DNA of 64,000 bases from Myroides sp. WP-1 (GCF_014145635.1 NZ_JACHTC010000016.1:1-64000); one strand, 5' to 3'; shown: positions 55,101 to 63,713, counted from the first letter of the stretch. Program-made: numbers and translations. The notes: generated from the letters alone by a model not told the origin.

Positions 55101-57361
55101 TCTGTGATAAACTCCGCATTGCTGGTAATACTCGTTACGAATTCCGTATTGTTGGTAAGCTCGGTAATAAATTTCGAGTTATTCGCAATTTCACTAACCG
55201 CCAACTCTACGTTGTTGCCATCTGAATCGGTAACGGTTAACTTGTCGTTGACCAATGTAAAGCTAACGTTGGTCGTGTTCAATATAGACCAATCGATTGG
55301 CTCTTGTGTGCCATCGGCTTTGATGTAATAGAATTTCTTCTCGGTTACATTGTAGAAAACGTTTCCGTATTTTCCTTCTAGTTTAGCAATGATCTCCGTG
55401 ATGAATTCCGCATTGTTAGTGATGTTAGTCACGAATTCCGTATTGTTGGTAAGCTCAGTAATAAATTTTGAGTTATTCGCGATTTCACTAACCGCTAGTT
55501 CTACGTTATTGCCATCTGAATCGGTAACGGTTAACTTGTCGTTGACCAATGTAAAGCTAACGTTGGTTGTATTTAGGATCGACCAATCGATCGGCTCTTG
55601 TGTGCCATCGGCTTTGATGTAATAGAATTTATCTTCAGTTACATTGTAGAAAACGTTTCCGTATTTGCCTTCTAGTTTAGCAATGATCTCCGTGATAAAC
55701 TCCGCATTGTTAGTGATGTTAGTCACGAATTCCGTGTTGTTGGTAAGCTCGGTAATAAATTTTGAATTATTCGCAATTTCACTAACCGCTAGTTCTACGT
55801 TGTTGCCATCTGAATCAGTAACGGTTAACTTATCGTTGACCAATGTAAAGCTAACGTTGGTTGTATTTAGGATCGACCAATCGATCGGCTCTTGTGTGCC
55901 ATCGGCTTTGATGTAATAGAATTTCTTCTCGGTTACATTGTAGAAAACATTTCCGTATTTGCCTTCTAGTTTAGCAATGATCTCCGTGATAAACTCCGCA
56001 TTGCTGGTAATACTCGTTACAAATTCCGTATTGTTGGTAAGCTCGGTAATAAATTTTGAGTTATTCGCGATTTCACTAACAGCCAACTCTACGTTGTTGC
56101 CATCTGAATCGGTAACGGTTAACTTGTCGTTGACCAATGTAAAGCTAACGTTGGTTGTATTTAGGATAGACCAATCAATCGGCTCTTGTGTGCCATCGGC
56201 TTTGATGTAGTAAAATTTCTTCTCGGTTACATTGTAGAAAACGTTTCCGTATTTTCCTTCTAGTTTAGCGATGATCTCCGTGATGAATTCCGCATTGTTA
56301 GTGATCTCTTCAAGATTGTTGATTACATCACCTACAACATCGATAATTACTTTCTCATCCGCCTCGTTGGTATAGGTGTATTGGCCATTACCACTAGCGT
56401 CTTTCACTAAAGTTGTAATCGTTTCGTTGGCTTTGACCATTGCTTCTATATCAATGGTATGTGTACCTGAAGCATCCGTATACGTAAAAGAGTTCCCGTC
56501 ATAGTGAACGTTACCGCCTACAGTGTTGACGATGTTATTGATGATTTCCTGTACATCAGTGTTGTTGATGATCTCTTCAAAGTTGTTGATCACATCAGCT
56601 GGTACGTCGATAATTACTTTCTCATTCGCCTCGTTGGTATAGGTGTATTGACCATTACCACTAGCGTCTTTCACTAAGGTTGTAACCGTTTCGTTGGCTT
56701 TGACCATTGCTTCTATATCAATGGTATGTGTACCTGAAGCATCCGTATACGTAAAAGAGTTCCCGTCGTAGTGAACGTTACCGCCTACAGTGTTGACGAT
56801 GTTATTGATGATTTCCTGTACATCGGTGTTGTTGATGATCTCTTCAAAGTTGTTGATCACATCAGCTGGTACGTCGATAATTACTTTCTCATTCGCCTCG
56901 TTGGTATAGGTGTATTGACCATTACCACTAGCGTCTTTCACTAAAGTGGTTACTATATTTAATTCTTCAATAGCAATAAATACAAAATTATCCTCTGTAT
57001 CGTATAATTTCAACAATCCATCTTCTACTACAAATTTGCTATTAGTAGGAAAATTTAATCCTTTATCATCTATTTCCGTCAAGAGTCGAGTCCAACTATT
57101 TTGTTTCCAATAGTAATAACCAGGCTTTACCGTTCCATTATTTGTAGTATTATACACCAACAAACTTTCTACATTGCCACTGCTTATTGTTGTATTGTCT
57201 GTAAGGTTTTTCAGTGCTATTTGCGGGATCAAAACCCCTCGTTTATCGGAAGTTATCTCAAGTTGAGCAGATGGATTAGGGGTAGCCGTACCTATTCCAA
57301 CTTGAGCATAACTTACTGCCCCAGTGCAAAAAGCACTGAGTAAAATCCATCTCTTTTTCAT
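52199..57361 (-). CDS. Giant repetitive fibre-like surface protein, 1720 aa
   Basis: Signal peptide (MKKRWILLSAFCTGAVSYAQ), then the VGIGTATPNPSAQLEITSDK-type N-module with GVLIPQIALKN and LLVYNTTN...YYWKQNSW. After that come two 89-residue repeats, seven nearly identical 98-residue repeats plus an eighth whose second half diverges and a ninth that is diverged throughout, and then shorter beta repeats built on TLTYTDEAG/ITYTNE. The C-terminus has a tail-fibre-like block (EKLRVNGSI...YVFENYFDG..., FIKTNRHLPGI) and a final coiled coil of about 60 residues. Overall it looks like a long trimeric fibre. No T9SS CTD is visible. It lies between a PorE-like OmpA protein and the 803-residue protein in one operon. 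An adhesin role is inferred. Confidence 0.92.
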   Translation of the reverse strand: MKKRWILLSAFCTGAVSYAQVGIGTATPNPSAQLEITSDKRGVLIPQIALKNLTDNTTISSGNVESLLVYNTTNNGTVKPGYYYWKQNSWTRLLTEIDDKGLNFPTNSKFVVEDGLLKLYDTEDNFVFIAIEELNIVTTLVKDASGNGQYTYTNEANEKVIIDVPADVINNFEEIINNTDVQEIINNIVNTVGGNVHYDGNSFTYTDASGTHTIDIEAMVKANETVTTLVKDASGNGQYTYTNEANEKVIIDVPADVINNFEEIINNTDVQEIINNIVNTVGGNVHYDGNSFTYTDASGTHTIDIEAMVKANETITTLVKDASGNGQYTYTNEADEKVIIDVVGDVINNLEEITNNAEFITEIIAKLEGKYGNVFYNVTEKKFYYIKADGTQEPIDWSILNTTNVSFTLVNDKLTVTDSDGNNVELAVSEIANNSKFITELTNNTEFVTSITSNAEFITEIIAKLEGKYGNVFYNVTEKKFYYIKADGTQEPIDWSILNTTNVSFTLVNDKLTVTDSDGNNVELAVSEIANNSKFITELTNNTEFVTNITNNAEFITEIIAKLEGKYGNVFYNVTEDKFYYIKADGTQEPIDWSILNTTNVSFTLVNDKLTVTDSDGNNVELAVSEIANNSKFITELTNNTEFVTNITNNAEFITEIIAKLEGKYGNVFYNVTEKKFYYIKADGTQEPIDWSILNTTNVSFTLVNDKLTVTDSDGNNVELAVSEIANNSKFITELTNNTEFVTSITSNAEFITEIIAKLEGKYGNVFYNVTEKKFYYIKADGTQEPIDWSILNTTNVSFTLVNDKLTVTDSDGNNVELAVSEIANNSKFITELTNNTEFVTSITSNAEFITEIIAKLEGKYGNVFYNVTEKKFYYIKADGTQEPIDWSILNTTNVSFTLVNDKLTVTDSDGNNVELAVSEIANNSKFITELTNNTEFVTNITNNAEFITEIIAKLEGKYGNVFYNVTEKKFYYIKADGTQEPIDWSILNTTNVSFTLVNDKLTVTDSDGNNVELAVSEIANNSKFITELTNNTEFVTNITNNAEFITEIIAKLEGKYGNVFYNVTEKKFYYIKADGTQEPIDWSILNTTNKSFTLENDMLTVTDSDGNSVQLDVKEIANNATFVTELSNNNTLITNIVNKLAGKYGNVVYNATEDQFYYIKVDGTQEPIDWTDLNTINESFTLENDQLVITDSDGNSVELSLADIASNKIFVEHIAINQNFITKLGDNTDFIDIIINKLEGKFGNVGFDVNSQKLFYYDEDYNIVFIEWKDIFEANETITTIEKDSLGNGKYIYTNEADDVVVIDIPAEVINNFEKIIENSEVINSLNTFITYNGYVKFDGENFTYVNQNGDVVMISIGDLVRMHETVTTLTNVDGVLTYTNEAKTEVKVDIPALIADNETVTTLNDVDGVITYTNEENIAVTVDIPALVTANETLTTLKNVEAIEENEDGDEIKTYTLTYTDEAGAENPIDIEVLVRGHETITSLEYDPANYILTYTNEAGQSTILKLKELVEGGESLTKLEFDTATNSLLYTDENQVIHTIEIDAINKHPWLNSSTHKIATNPNDNIYTKGWVGIGFTEPSSSPSEKLRVNGSITAVNSYYADYVFENYFDGYSALKYDYKFNSLDVVEDFIKTNRHLPGITPIHELNKTEEGYAINVSELSVQLLEKTEELYLHIIDQNKALEEKEARIKELEQANQSVQQKVEQLEQMVLEFMQKN
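54170..56310 (-). repeat. 294-bp coding repeats, seven near-identical copies plus a partial
   Basis: The segment encoding AEFITEIIAKLEGKYGNV recurs eight times at exact 294-bp steps (near 54211, 54505, 54799, 55093, 55387, 55681, 55975 and 56269). Copies differ at a few sites only; for example NITNN or SITSN at the unit end, and EKK or EDK in the middle. Such identity suggests recent unequal recombination or gene conversion. Confidence 0.95.
56395..56960 (-). repeat. 267-bp coding repeats in the N-terminal part of the fibre gene
   Basis: CTTTCACTAA and its context recur at 56401, 56668 and 56935, 267 bp (89 codons) apart, encoding TTLVKDASGNGQYTYTNEA-type units. Two full copies are almost identical. 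Confidence 0.9.
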
Positions 57362-57396
57362 GTGATTAGCTATTTTAAATTATGTGTTCCTGTGTG

Positions 57397-59358
57397 TTAC
57401 ATTTCGAGAATAATAAATTCACTACGTCTGTTTTCTTGGTGTTGTTCGTCTGTACACGAAACACCATTACTACATTTGTTTAACAATTGAGTTTCTCCAT
57501 ACCCTTTTCCAGTCAAGCGACTTGGGTTAATACCTTGTTTAACCATCCATTGAATTGTTGCTTTTACACGACGCTCGGATAACATCCTATTGTACTCGTC
57601 ATTTCCTCTACTATCCGTATGAGAGCGAACATCAATTTTCAGGGTAAGGTATTCTTTCATTACCTCTACTATTTTCATTAACTCAATCGAGGCATCTCGG
57701 CGAATATTCGATTGATCAAAATCAAAGTATATCGGTTTTAGATTAAGTTTCTTAAATAAATCATCCTGTAACTCTAAAGGTTTTTCAGCTTTTTCTAAGC
57801 CAATATTCACCGTTTTCACTCCAGGTTCACGATTGACATTGAATGCCACCTCTACCGTATTGTATAACTCTTTCTCTGCTTTTATGCGGTATTTGTAACC
57901 ACAGTCTAATGATTCTGTTTGGTAGAATCCCTTGCTGTTCGTAAATAAAGTATCTGATTTTTGGTACAAGGCATCCGCAACAATTACCCGCGTATGTGCT
58001 AATATCTCATTGGTATCATTATCGTAAACAATACCCTCTAATGTTTGCTTACAAGGTTTTTCAGCGAGAAAGTAAATATTGTCTATCTCTTTTTGTTCCC
58101 CTCGATTGGAGCTTATAAATCCTTTATTTTGTTTAGAATCCAAGTAAAGTCCGAAGTCATCCCTATTACTATTAATGGGAGCCCCCATATTAACAACGGG
58201 ACCCAAACTTCCGTTGGGATATAGTTTAGTTACAAAAACATCAAGACCACCCAGTCCTGGATGCCCATCTGAGGCGAAATACAATTGATAATCAGCAGAG
58301 ATAAAAGGAAAACTTTCTCTACCTTCTGTATTAATTGTTTTTCCTAAGTTTTCTACAAGACCATACCCTCCATTTTCATATAAGGCCACGCGAAACAAAT
58401 CTGATTGTCCTATTGTACCATGGCGATCCGAAGAGAAATATAACCACTTTTCATCTGGCGTTAGAGCTGGATGAGCGGTATTAAAATCATCTGAATTGAG
58501 GCTTAATTCTTCTACTTGTCCCCATTGTCCATCTGTTTCTTTTACGGCTTTGTACAATTTCAACAGCGATGTTTTATCTTTATTTTGTTTGCTTTTCCCA
58601 CTAGATTTAGTGTTGTTGCGCGTAAAATACATTGTATTGCCATCTTTGGTAAAGATTGCTGTTGCATCATTGACCGTTGAGTTGATTTCTGGAGCAAATA
58701 GGACAGGCTCTTCAAAGCCATTTTGACCAATTGTTGAACGATATAAACTCGTATAACTTTCGTTGGTCCAAGTGTGGATTTGATTTCCTTTTTCGTGGTT
58801 GGTTGCTCGTGCAGAAGTGAAGATCAATTGATCTCCTAATATTGTTCCTCCGTAATCGGAATAGATTGAATTAAAGTCTAATTTTTGGATGTTATATCGA
58901 TCGGAACGATTTTCGATATGCGTTAAGTAGTCTCGATTTTTAGTATATAATAAAGCACGAGAATCTGTTTGTTCAAGTGCAGCAAACTGATCCATCATTT
59001 GTTGAGATTTCTCATAGTCTTGTATCGACTTTAGTGTTTGTGCATAACGATAATAGTATTCTGAAGAAAGTTTTGCCACCTCTTTATCGTCGTAGGTTCC
59101 TTCGAACAATTCGGTATACCATTTATTTGCTTCTACATATTTTCCGCTAAAAAAATAAGCATCCGCCAAATTTTGCAACATATCCGCATTACTATAGCCA
59201 TTTTCTGCCATGCGTTCATATATTTTGATGGCATCAACATAAGCCAATCGTTCAAAATTTTGATCTGCTTGTTTTTCCTTTCTAGTTTGGCTATACCCTA
59301 ACGTTCCAGTACTTAGTACAAGGCATAATATTCCTACATGTATAATTTGTCTTACCAT
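57397..59358 (-). CDS. PorE-like OmpA-family protein (TPR, beta-propeller, CRD, OmpA)
   Basis: 653 residues with a signal peptide, then TPR-like helices (about 30-130), PD40-type propeller blades (about 160-420, for example WLYFSSDRHGTIGQSDLFR and YFASDGHPGLGGLDVF), a carboxypeptidase-regulatory-like domain (LEGIVYDNDTNEILAHTRV, about 435-530) and a C-terminal OmpA domain (about 545-653; DVRSHTDSRGNDEYNRMLSERR...NRRSEF) that binds peptidoglycan. This order is the one described for PorE of the Porphyromonas type IX system; flavobacteria have several paralogues. It probably anchors the secreted complex to the cell wall. The start is 12 bp after the PorP/SprF gene. Confidence 0.93.
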   Translation of the reverse strand: MVRQIIHVGILCLVLSTGTLGYSQTRKEKQADQNFERLAYVDAIKIYERMAENGYSNADMLQNLADAYFFSGKYVEANKWYTELFEGTYDDKEVAKLSSEYYYRYAQTLKSIQDYEKSQQMMDQFAALEQTDSRALLYTKNRDYLTHIENRSDRYNIQKLDFNSIYSDYGGTILGDQLIFTSARATNHEKGNQIHTWTNESYTSLYRSTIGQNGFEEPVLFAPEINSTVNDATAIFTKDGNTMYFTRNNTKSSGKSKQNKDKTSLLKLYKAVKETDGQWGQVEELSLNSDDFNTAHPALTPDEKWLYFSSDRHGTIGQSDLFRVALYENGGYGLVENLGKTINTEGRESFPFISADYQLYFASDGHPGLGGLDVFVTKLYPNGSLGPVVNMGAPINSNRDDFGLYLDSKQNKGFISSNRGEQKEIDNIYFLAEKPCKQTLEGIVYDNDTNEILAHTRVIVADALYQKSDTLFTNSKGFYQTESLDCGYKYRIKAEKELYNTVEVAFNVNREPGVKTVNIGLEKAEKPLELQDDLFKKLNLKPIYFDFDQSNIRRDASIELMKIVEVMKEYLTLKIDVRSHTDSRGNDEYNRMLSERRVKATIQWMVKQGINPSRLTGKGYGETQLLNKCSNGVSCTDEQHQENRRSEFIILEM

Positions 59359-59370
59359 AGTACTTACTTT

Positions 59371-60303
59371 TTAGAAGAATCGTGGAGATGCCACACGTTT
59401 AAAACCGTTGAATAAGCTAAAGCGCATAAAAATTTCATGAGAGCCCGAATTATAACGCGCTAACTTCGTTGTTTCAGCATCATAACTATAGCCAACCATG
59501 ATACTTTCAGATACCTGAAAACCAACCATTCCACTTATAGCAGCATCCCATCGATAAGCAACTCCTGCTGTAAATTTGTCGACAAAGAGGAAGTTAGCAG
59601 ACAGATCTATTTGCAGAGGAGAGCCTTGTTCTAGCTTTACTAGGGTAGCAGGTTTAAATTTGATCTCGTTCGTCAAATCAAAAACATAACCTCCTGTTAC
59701 ATAAAGATGTATTTTTTCACGCAGCGTTTTGACATTATTATCGTCATAGCGAGAACGCGTAAGTAGGGTCGGTATGGATATCCCTACATAGGACTTGTCT
59801 GAGTACAAGAACAAGCCAGCGCCAATATTTGGAGTAAACTCATTTTTAATATCATCTTCAGCAACGGGATCTGTTGGGTTATAAATATTTAATTTACTGT
59901 AATTCACATCGAGTAAATTAGCAGATCCCTTCACCCCAAAGGCCATTTTATAGTTGTAATTCAGGTTGATTGCATAGGATAAATCTACAGAAAATGTATT
60001 GTCATCCATAACACCTAAATGATCATTGACAAAACTAACGCCCAGTCCAAGCCCCGAATCACCTAAAGGAGTATTTACCGACAAGGTAGCCGTTTTGGGA
60101 GCTCCTTCGAGGCCAACCCATTGCGTGCGATATAGTCCAAAAATATTCACTCCTTCTCTACTTCCAGCATAAGCAGGGTTAATATTCGAGTGATTATACA
60201 TATATTGGGTGTATTGTGGATCTTGTTGTGCATGTAATTCTTGCATACAAAACAGTCCGATACCTCCAAGTATCATAGCTCTTAATGTGTTACTTACTTT
60301 CAT
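59371..60303 (-). CDS. PorP/SprF-family type IX secretion outer-membrane protein
   Basis: 310 residues with a signal peptide (GGIGLFCMQELHAQ) and the family start QDPQYTQYMYNHSNINPAYAGSREGVNIFGLYRTQWVGLEGAPKT, followed by beta strands of an outer-membrane barrel ending in F (PRFF). PorP/SprF proteins are partners of type IX-secreted proteins; in Flavobacterium SprF is needed to deliver SprB. It lies 10 bp after a type-B CTD protein gene, the expected pairing. Confidence 0.95.
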   Translation of the reverse strand: MKVSNTLRAMILGGIGLFCMQELHAQQDPQYTQYMYNHSNINPAYAGSREGVNIFGLYRTQWVGLEGAPKTATLSVNTPLGDSGLGLGVSFVNDHLGVMDDNTFSVDLSYAINLNYNYKMAFGVKGSANLLDVNYSKLNIYNPTDPVAEDDIKNEFTPNIGAGLFLYSDKSYVGISIPTLLTRSRYDDNNVKTLREKIHLYVTGGYVFDLTNEIKFKPATLVKLEQGSPLQIDLSANFLFVDKFTAGVAYRWDAAISGMVGFQVSESIMVGYSYDAETTKLARYNSGSHEIFMRFSLFNGFKRVASPRFF

Positions 60304-60313
60304 CTATGCTGGT

Positions 60314-61630
60314 TTAATTGGTCTCTAAATGTAAATTGGCGGCCTTTTTAATCATTCGACTACCATGAGCATCCGTATACTCATAAGTCACCACATAATA
60401 ATACGTTCCGCTCGGTAATTTCTTGCTCTTATCCACGGTGATTTTACCGCCAGAATATCCCGTAAACACATTAGTACTACCATCTCCATAAGGGTCGTAT
60501 CCTGTTGTTTCATATACTTTTACTCCCCATCGATTGTATATTTCTACTTTATTATTGGGGAATTTTTTAATATTTTCAATAATAAAATAATCGTTTTTAC
60601 CATCTCCATCTGGAGTAACTAAGTTGTAAATCACTACATCTCCATCTATAATCCAATCCTTTTTAACGGTAGCTAAAGTGAAATAACCATAGTTTTTAAT
60701 TGTTGCTGGTGTTGTTACTTTTTTTGTAGACATATCTACTACACCACCTTCATCGACCCACAAGTGTTGTTTCTCATCCCAACGGACAATGTGCAATTCT
60801 CCTTCAGGATCTTTTAACAGCTCTTTCGGTGTTGTGCGATCATCCCAAGTTAAACTCAGAATAATGGAATTTTCTTCTGCTGATTTTCCATGTACACGCC
60901 AATATTCTTTTTCATTTAAAACCTCAATAACGCCCACTGCATTTTTGCGTTCTTTAAAAAAAGAAGCATCATCGATATAGTACTGAGACAAAATAGCAGC
61001 GGAGATATGATCAGGTGCACTAATAAATGCGGGGCGATAATACACATCCTTTCCAATGGGAAACTCAAAATAATCACGACCTATTTTTTCAACTTCACCA
61101 TCAACAAAACTATGATCCCCTACATTAGTATGTTGAGCACTAGGCATAAAGCTCATCATCCCAATAGGAAGTGATTTTTCACCAGTTTTTGTAGGGTCTA
61201 CTTTTACAATACCATTTTTAAAATCAGCTAAACCATAGATATCTAGATTATTTTTTAAATCAAAGGCAACCCCCTCTAATTCACTATCGAACTCTACGTC
61301 ATACAAGGAAGTTAATCCTGCTCCATAGATTTGTTTAGCTTGAGTCTCCTTATTTAATATAAAATGAGTAGAGGAAGTTTTCATACCTGTAGTTAAGCCG
61401 AAACTTCCATCATTTTTGAAGTTTTTATAAAAAATTAGACTTCCATCATTTACAAAGTTACCTGCTGTAGTATTAACAAAATCGAAACGAGTAGCCACAA
61501 CTGTTTCTGGGCGGACACTAAACACCCCCGTATTCACCAGTTGCATACTCGTCGATTCTTCTTGTCCATAGGATAAACTGTGAACACTGACGAGCAGTAA
61601 AATGATAAATTTTAAATAACTCTGACTCAT
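60314..61630 (-). CDS. Surface protein with type-B T9SS C-terminal sorting domain
   Basis: 438 residues. Signal peptide (ILLLVSVHSLSYGQ), a middle part of beta character with no family recognised, and at about 345-438 a gliding-motility-type (type B) CTD: VTPDGDGKNDYF, FPNNKVEIYNRWGVKVYE, then LPSGTYYYVVTYEY. This domain directs export through the type IX system. It is the first gene of a five-gene operon and is probably a fibre or anchor subunit delivered by the PorP/SprF protein encoded next. Confidence 0.92.
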   Translation of the reverse strand: MSQSYLKFIILLLVSVHSLSYGQEESTSMQLVNTGVFSVRPETVVATRFDFVNTTAGNFVNDGSLIFYKNFKNDGSFGLTTGMKTSSTHFILNKETQAKQIYGAGLTSLYDVEFDSELEGVAFDLKNNLDIYGLADFKNGIVKVDPTKTGEKSLPIGMMSFMPSAQHTNVGDHSFVDGEVEKIGRDYFEFPIGKDVYYRPAFISAPDHISAAILSQYYIDDASFFKERKNAVGVIEVLNEKEYWRVHGKSAEENSIILSLTWDDRTTPKELLKDPEGELHIVRWDEKQHLWVDEGGVVDMSTKKVTTPATIKNYGYFTLATVKKDWIIDGDVVIYNLVTPDGDGKNDYFIIENIKKFPNNKVEIYNRWGVKVYETTGYDPYGDGSTNVFTGYSGGKITVDKSKKLPSGTYYYVVTYEYTDAHGSRMIKKAANLHLETN

Positions 61631-61990
61631 ATTACATTATTTTAAATGGTTTGTTTTCCTTTATTACTCAGCGTTCATCTATTGTTTTTTTATTAAAACA
61701 TATCTTAATTTAAAACATTTATATCTTAAATTTTACTTAAAATTAAACAAAAAAACCAAACAAAAAAATATTTAAATAAAAAACAATAGTTACATATTTT
61801 AATAATTAATATTAATTATAATATATTTTTAACCAAAAAACACATTAATCAAATATCAATATTTGTTTTTTAACGAAAAAATCAATATTTATAAAATTAT
61901 AATGATTTTACAATAATTTAAATATTTTTAAAAAAAATGAATAATAAAAAAACAGAAAAAGATACTTAACGATCAATCTTTTAGTTCCTA
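61631..61990. other. Very AT-rich region upstream of the fibre operon
   Basis: About 360 bp that is almost entirely A and T (61730-61970 has hardly any G or C). It must contain the operon promoter, but the composition makes -7 matches meaningless. It could be bent or nucleoid-protein-bound DNA. No gene is seen. Confidence 0.5.
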
Positions 61991-61991
61991 A

Positions 61992-62037
61992 ACAAAAAAA
62001 AGCCCCACAGAATAAATATTTCTGTGGGGCTTTTTTT
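61992..62037 (-). terminator. Terminator of the mnmD operon
   Basis: GCCCCACAGAA / TTCTGTGGGGC stem with a 7-nt loop, flanked by A and T runs, 27 bp after the mnmD stop codon. Confidence 0.9.
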
Positions 62038-62063
62038 AAAGCCTTCTTTTACATTCAGCGCGA

Positions 62064-62732
62064 CTATTTAAACGCCAAAGTCATTTCTCTTTTACCTGGT
62101 GGTCCGGGTACTATTTCTAGGGTAAAACCAACAGCCTTTAGATTTCTTTTTATTGCTGATCTACAGGCGTAGGTTACTAAAACTCCTCCTTTTTTCAGGC
62201 TATCGTATGCTTTTTTGAAGATTTCTTCTGACCATAGGTGTGGTTGAAATTGATATCCAAACACATCAAAATACACGATATCAAAATAATTTGTTTCGAC
62301 AGTCACCTCTTCAAATTTTGATTGTAACTTTTGTATGACAACCTGTTTGTGCAATTGTACTTCTCGATTCCAATCTGCTTGATGTAAAGTAGCGAATAAA
62401 GTTTTGCCCTCTTCAAATTCAGGAAGCAAGGAAGGAAAATCCAAAACCTGATACTCTTCTTGATTCAAAGGAAAAGCTTCTATGCTGTGATACACAAGTG
62501 CTTTCTCTTTAGGTACAAGAACTGCCATAGTTAGAAAGGCATTTAATCCTGTTCCTAAACCGAATTCTAAAATGTGAATTTCTTCTTGGTGGATGAATTT
62601 CATCAATCCTTGTTCAATGTATACGTGATTAGATTCTTGTATAGCACCGTGAATTGAGTGATAGGTTTCTCCCCATTCTTCCATTTCTAACGAATGAGAT
62701 CCATCAGAGGTTACAATTATTTTTCTCTTCAT
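62064..62732 (-). CDS. mnmD: tRNA 5-aminomethyl-2-thiouridine methyltransferase (MnmD)
   Basis: 222 residues, matching stand-alone MnmC N-domain proteins (DUF752). The start TSDGSHSLEMEEWGETYHSIHGAIQESNHVYI and the SAM-binding LEFGLGTGLNAFL are characteristic. It carries out the last methylation of mnm5s2U34 in several tRNAs; here the oxidase half (MnmC C-domain) is absent, so it must use the nm5 product of MnmE/MnmG. It is the last gene in a three-gene operon, 6 bp after the CxxCH lipoprotein gene. Confidence 0.95.
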   Translation of the reverse strand: MKRKIIVTSDGSHSLEMEEWGETYHSIHGAIQESNHVYIEQGLMKFIHQEEIHILEFGLGTGLNAFLTMAVLVPKEKALVYHSIEAFPLNQEEYQVLDFPSLLPEFEEGKTLFATLHQADWNREVQLHKQVVIQKLQSKFEEVTVETNYFDIVYFDVFGYQFQPHLWSEEIFKKAYDSLKKGGVLVTYACRSAIKRNLKAVGFTLEIVPGPPGKREMTLAFK

Positions 62733-62738
62733 TGTCTG

Positions 62739-63191
62739 TTAAGGAATCAATAGTTTTTTTATTCTTGGAATAGGTCCTCCACATTTTTTCTGATGACAAC
62801 TTAGACACGCTTGAACAATAGCATTGAATTTTTCTTTGGTCTTTTGATTTGGATCGGCATAAAATTCTTCTTCTACTTGAATAAATGCACGGGCTTGAGT
62901 TTCAAAAAACAAATCTCTCTCAGAAGGATCAGTCATCACAGCACTAAACAAACGATGATGTAAGGTTGGCATAGTATCATCAATCTCTATTTCTTGTACT
63001 ATTCGATCGCGAATGCGTTGATTATCTACATACATTTGCTCCATCAGCGCGGCCATTTCGGACATTTCATACAGCTGAAATCCACTACGCTCTTGCTTGG
63101 TTTCGGTTTGAGGTTTCTTCTCTTTGTTTACGTGTTGACAGCTCATACTAACCGTGAGTAGCAACAGTACAACTGCAAATTGTATTCTCAT
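62739..63191 (-). CDS. Lipoprotein with a c-type haem motif
   Basis: 150 residues with a lipobox (LTVSMSC, Cys18). One haem-binding motif, CLSCHQKKCGGPIPRIKKL, lies near the C-terminus; the helical middle (about 45-125) and a motif at the end recall the monohaem cytochrome c' fold in order, but I do not claim it. A redox or metal-linked periplasmic role is likely. In an operon with a DUF4920 lipoprotein (6 bp upstream). Confidence 0.86.
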   Translation of the reverse strand: MRIQFAVVLLLLTVSMSCQHVNKEKKPQTETKQERSGFQLYEMSEMAALMEQMYVDNQRIRDRIVQEIEIDDTMPTLHHRLFSAVMTDPSERDLFFETQARAFIQVEEEFYADPNQKTKEKFNAIVQACLSCHQKKCGGPIPRIKKLLIP

Positions 63192-63197
63192 TGATTC

Positions 63198-63713
63198 TTA
63201 TTTAGCAATAGCGATACCATCCGCTTCAAATGCATAGGTGATTTTTGGTTCAGTAATAGCTTCTATTTCTACTTCACTTTTTCCAGCGTCTTTTGCATAG
63301 TGTTTTAATTCATCAACTGAAACAACTGACACAAATGCTTTTCCTTGCATAACCACCTCATGTCCACCTGCATTCATAGGCGCGAAAAAACCATAATCTT
63401 TAAATCGAACAAAACTACTTTTTTCCTGATCTAAATCAACTTGCATCCAACACCCTTTCTTCTGACAAACTTCTTTGATTGTAGAGGCAAATGAGACACG
63501 CAAAGTATCACCTTCTTTTAATTGTTCAAATTCTTTCCACATGGCTTCTTTAGACAATACTTTTTGCTGTTTATCTAAGTCTTGCCCAAATGTTTCATAT
63601 TCTTTTTCACTTGTAGAAACTACTGTTTCTAACTCGTTTTTTTGATCTGATTTCTTTACACAACTAACGGTTACTAAAGCAAGTAACCCAAGTGTTAATA
63701 CTAGGTGTTTCAT
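63198..63713 (-). CDS. DUF4920 lipoprotein
   Basis: 171 residues with a lipobox (LVTVSC, Cys18). The domain has the DUF4920 core: VSFASTIKEVCQKKGCWMQVDL followed by VRFKDYGFFAPMNAGGHEVVMQGKAFV. The Cys-x4-Cys pair with conserved Trp and Met hints at metal or redox binding, but the function is unknown. First gene of its operon; a -7 match TATCTTTG lies at 63748-63741 on the minus strand, 28 bp upstream. Confidence 0.9.
   Translation of the reverse strand: MKHLVLTLGLLALVTVSCVKKSDQKNELETVVSTSEKEYETFGQDLDKQQKVLSKEAMWKEFEQLKEGDTLRVSFASTIKEVCQKKGCWMQVDLDQEKSSFVRFKDYGFFAPMNAGGHEVVMQGKAFVSVVSVDELKHYAKDAGKSEVEIEAITEPKITYAFEADGIAIAK

Noticed and set aside
54195..56210. Series of plus-strand frames of about 80 codons beginning MPSSLAMISV or MISV
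   Set aside because: Antisense shadows of the 294-bp repeats of the fibre gene; they recur only because the repeat does.
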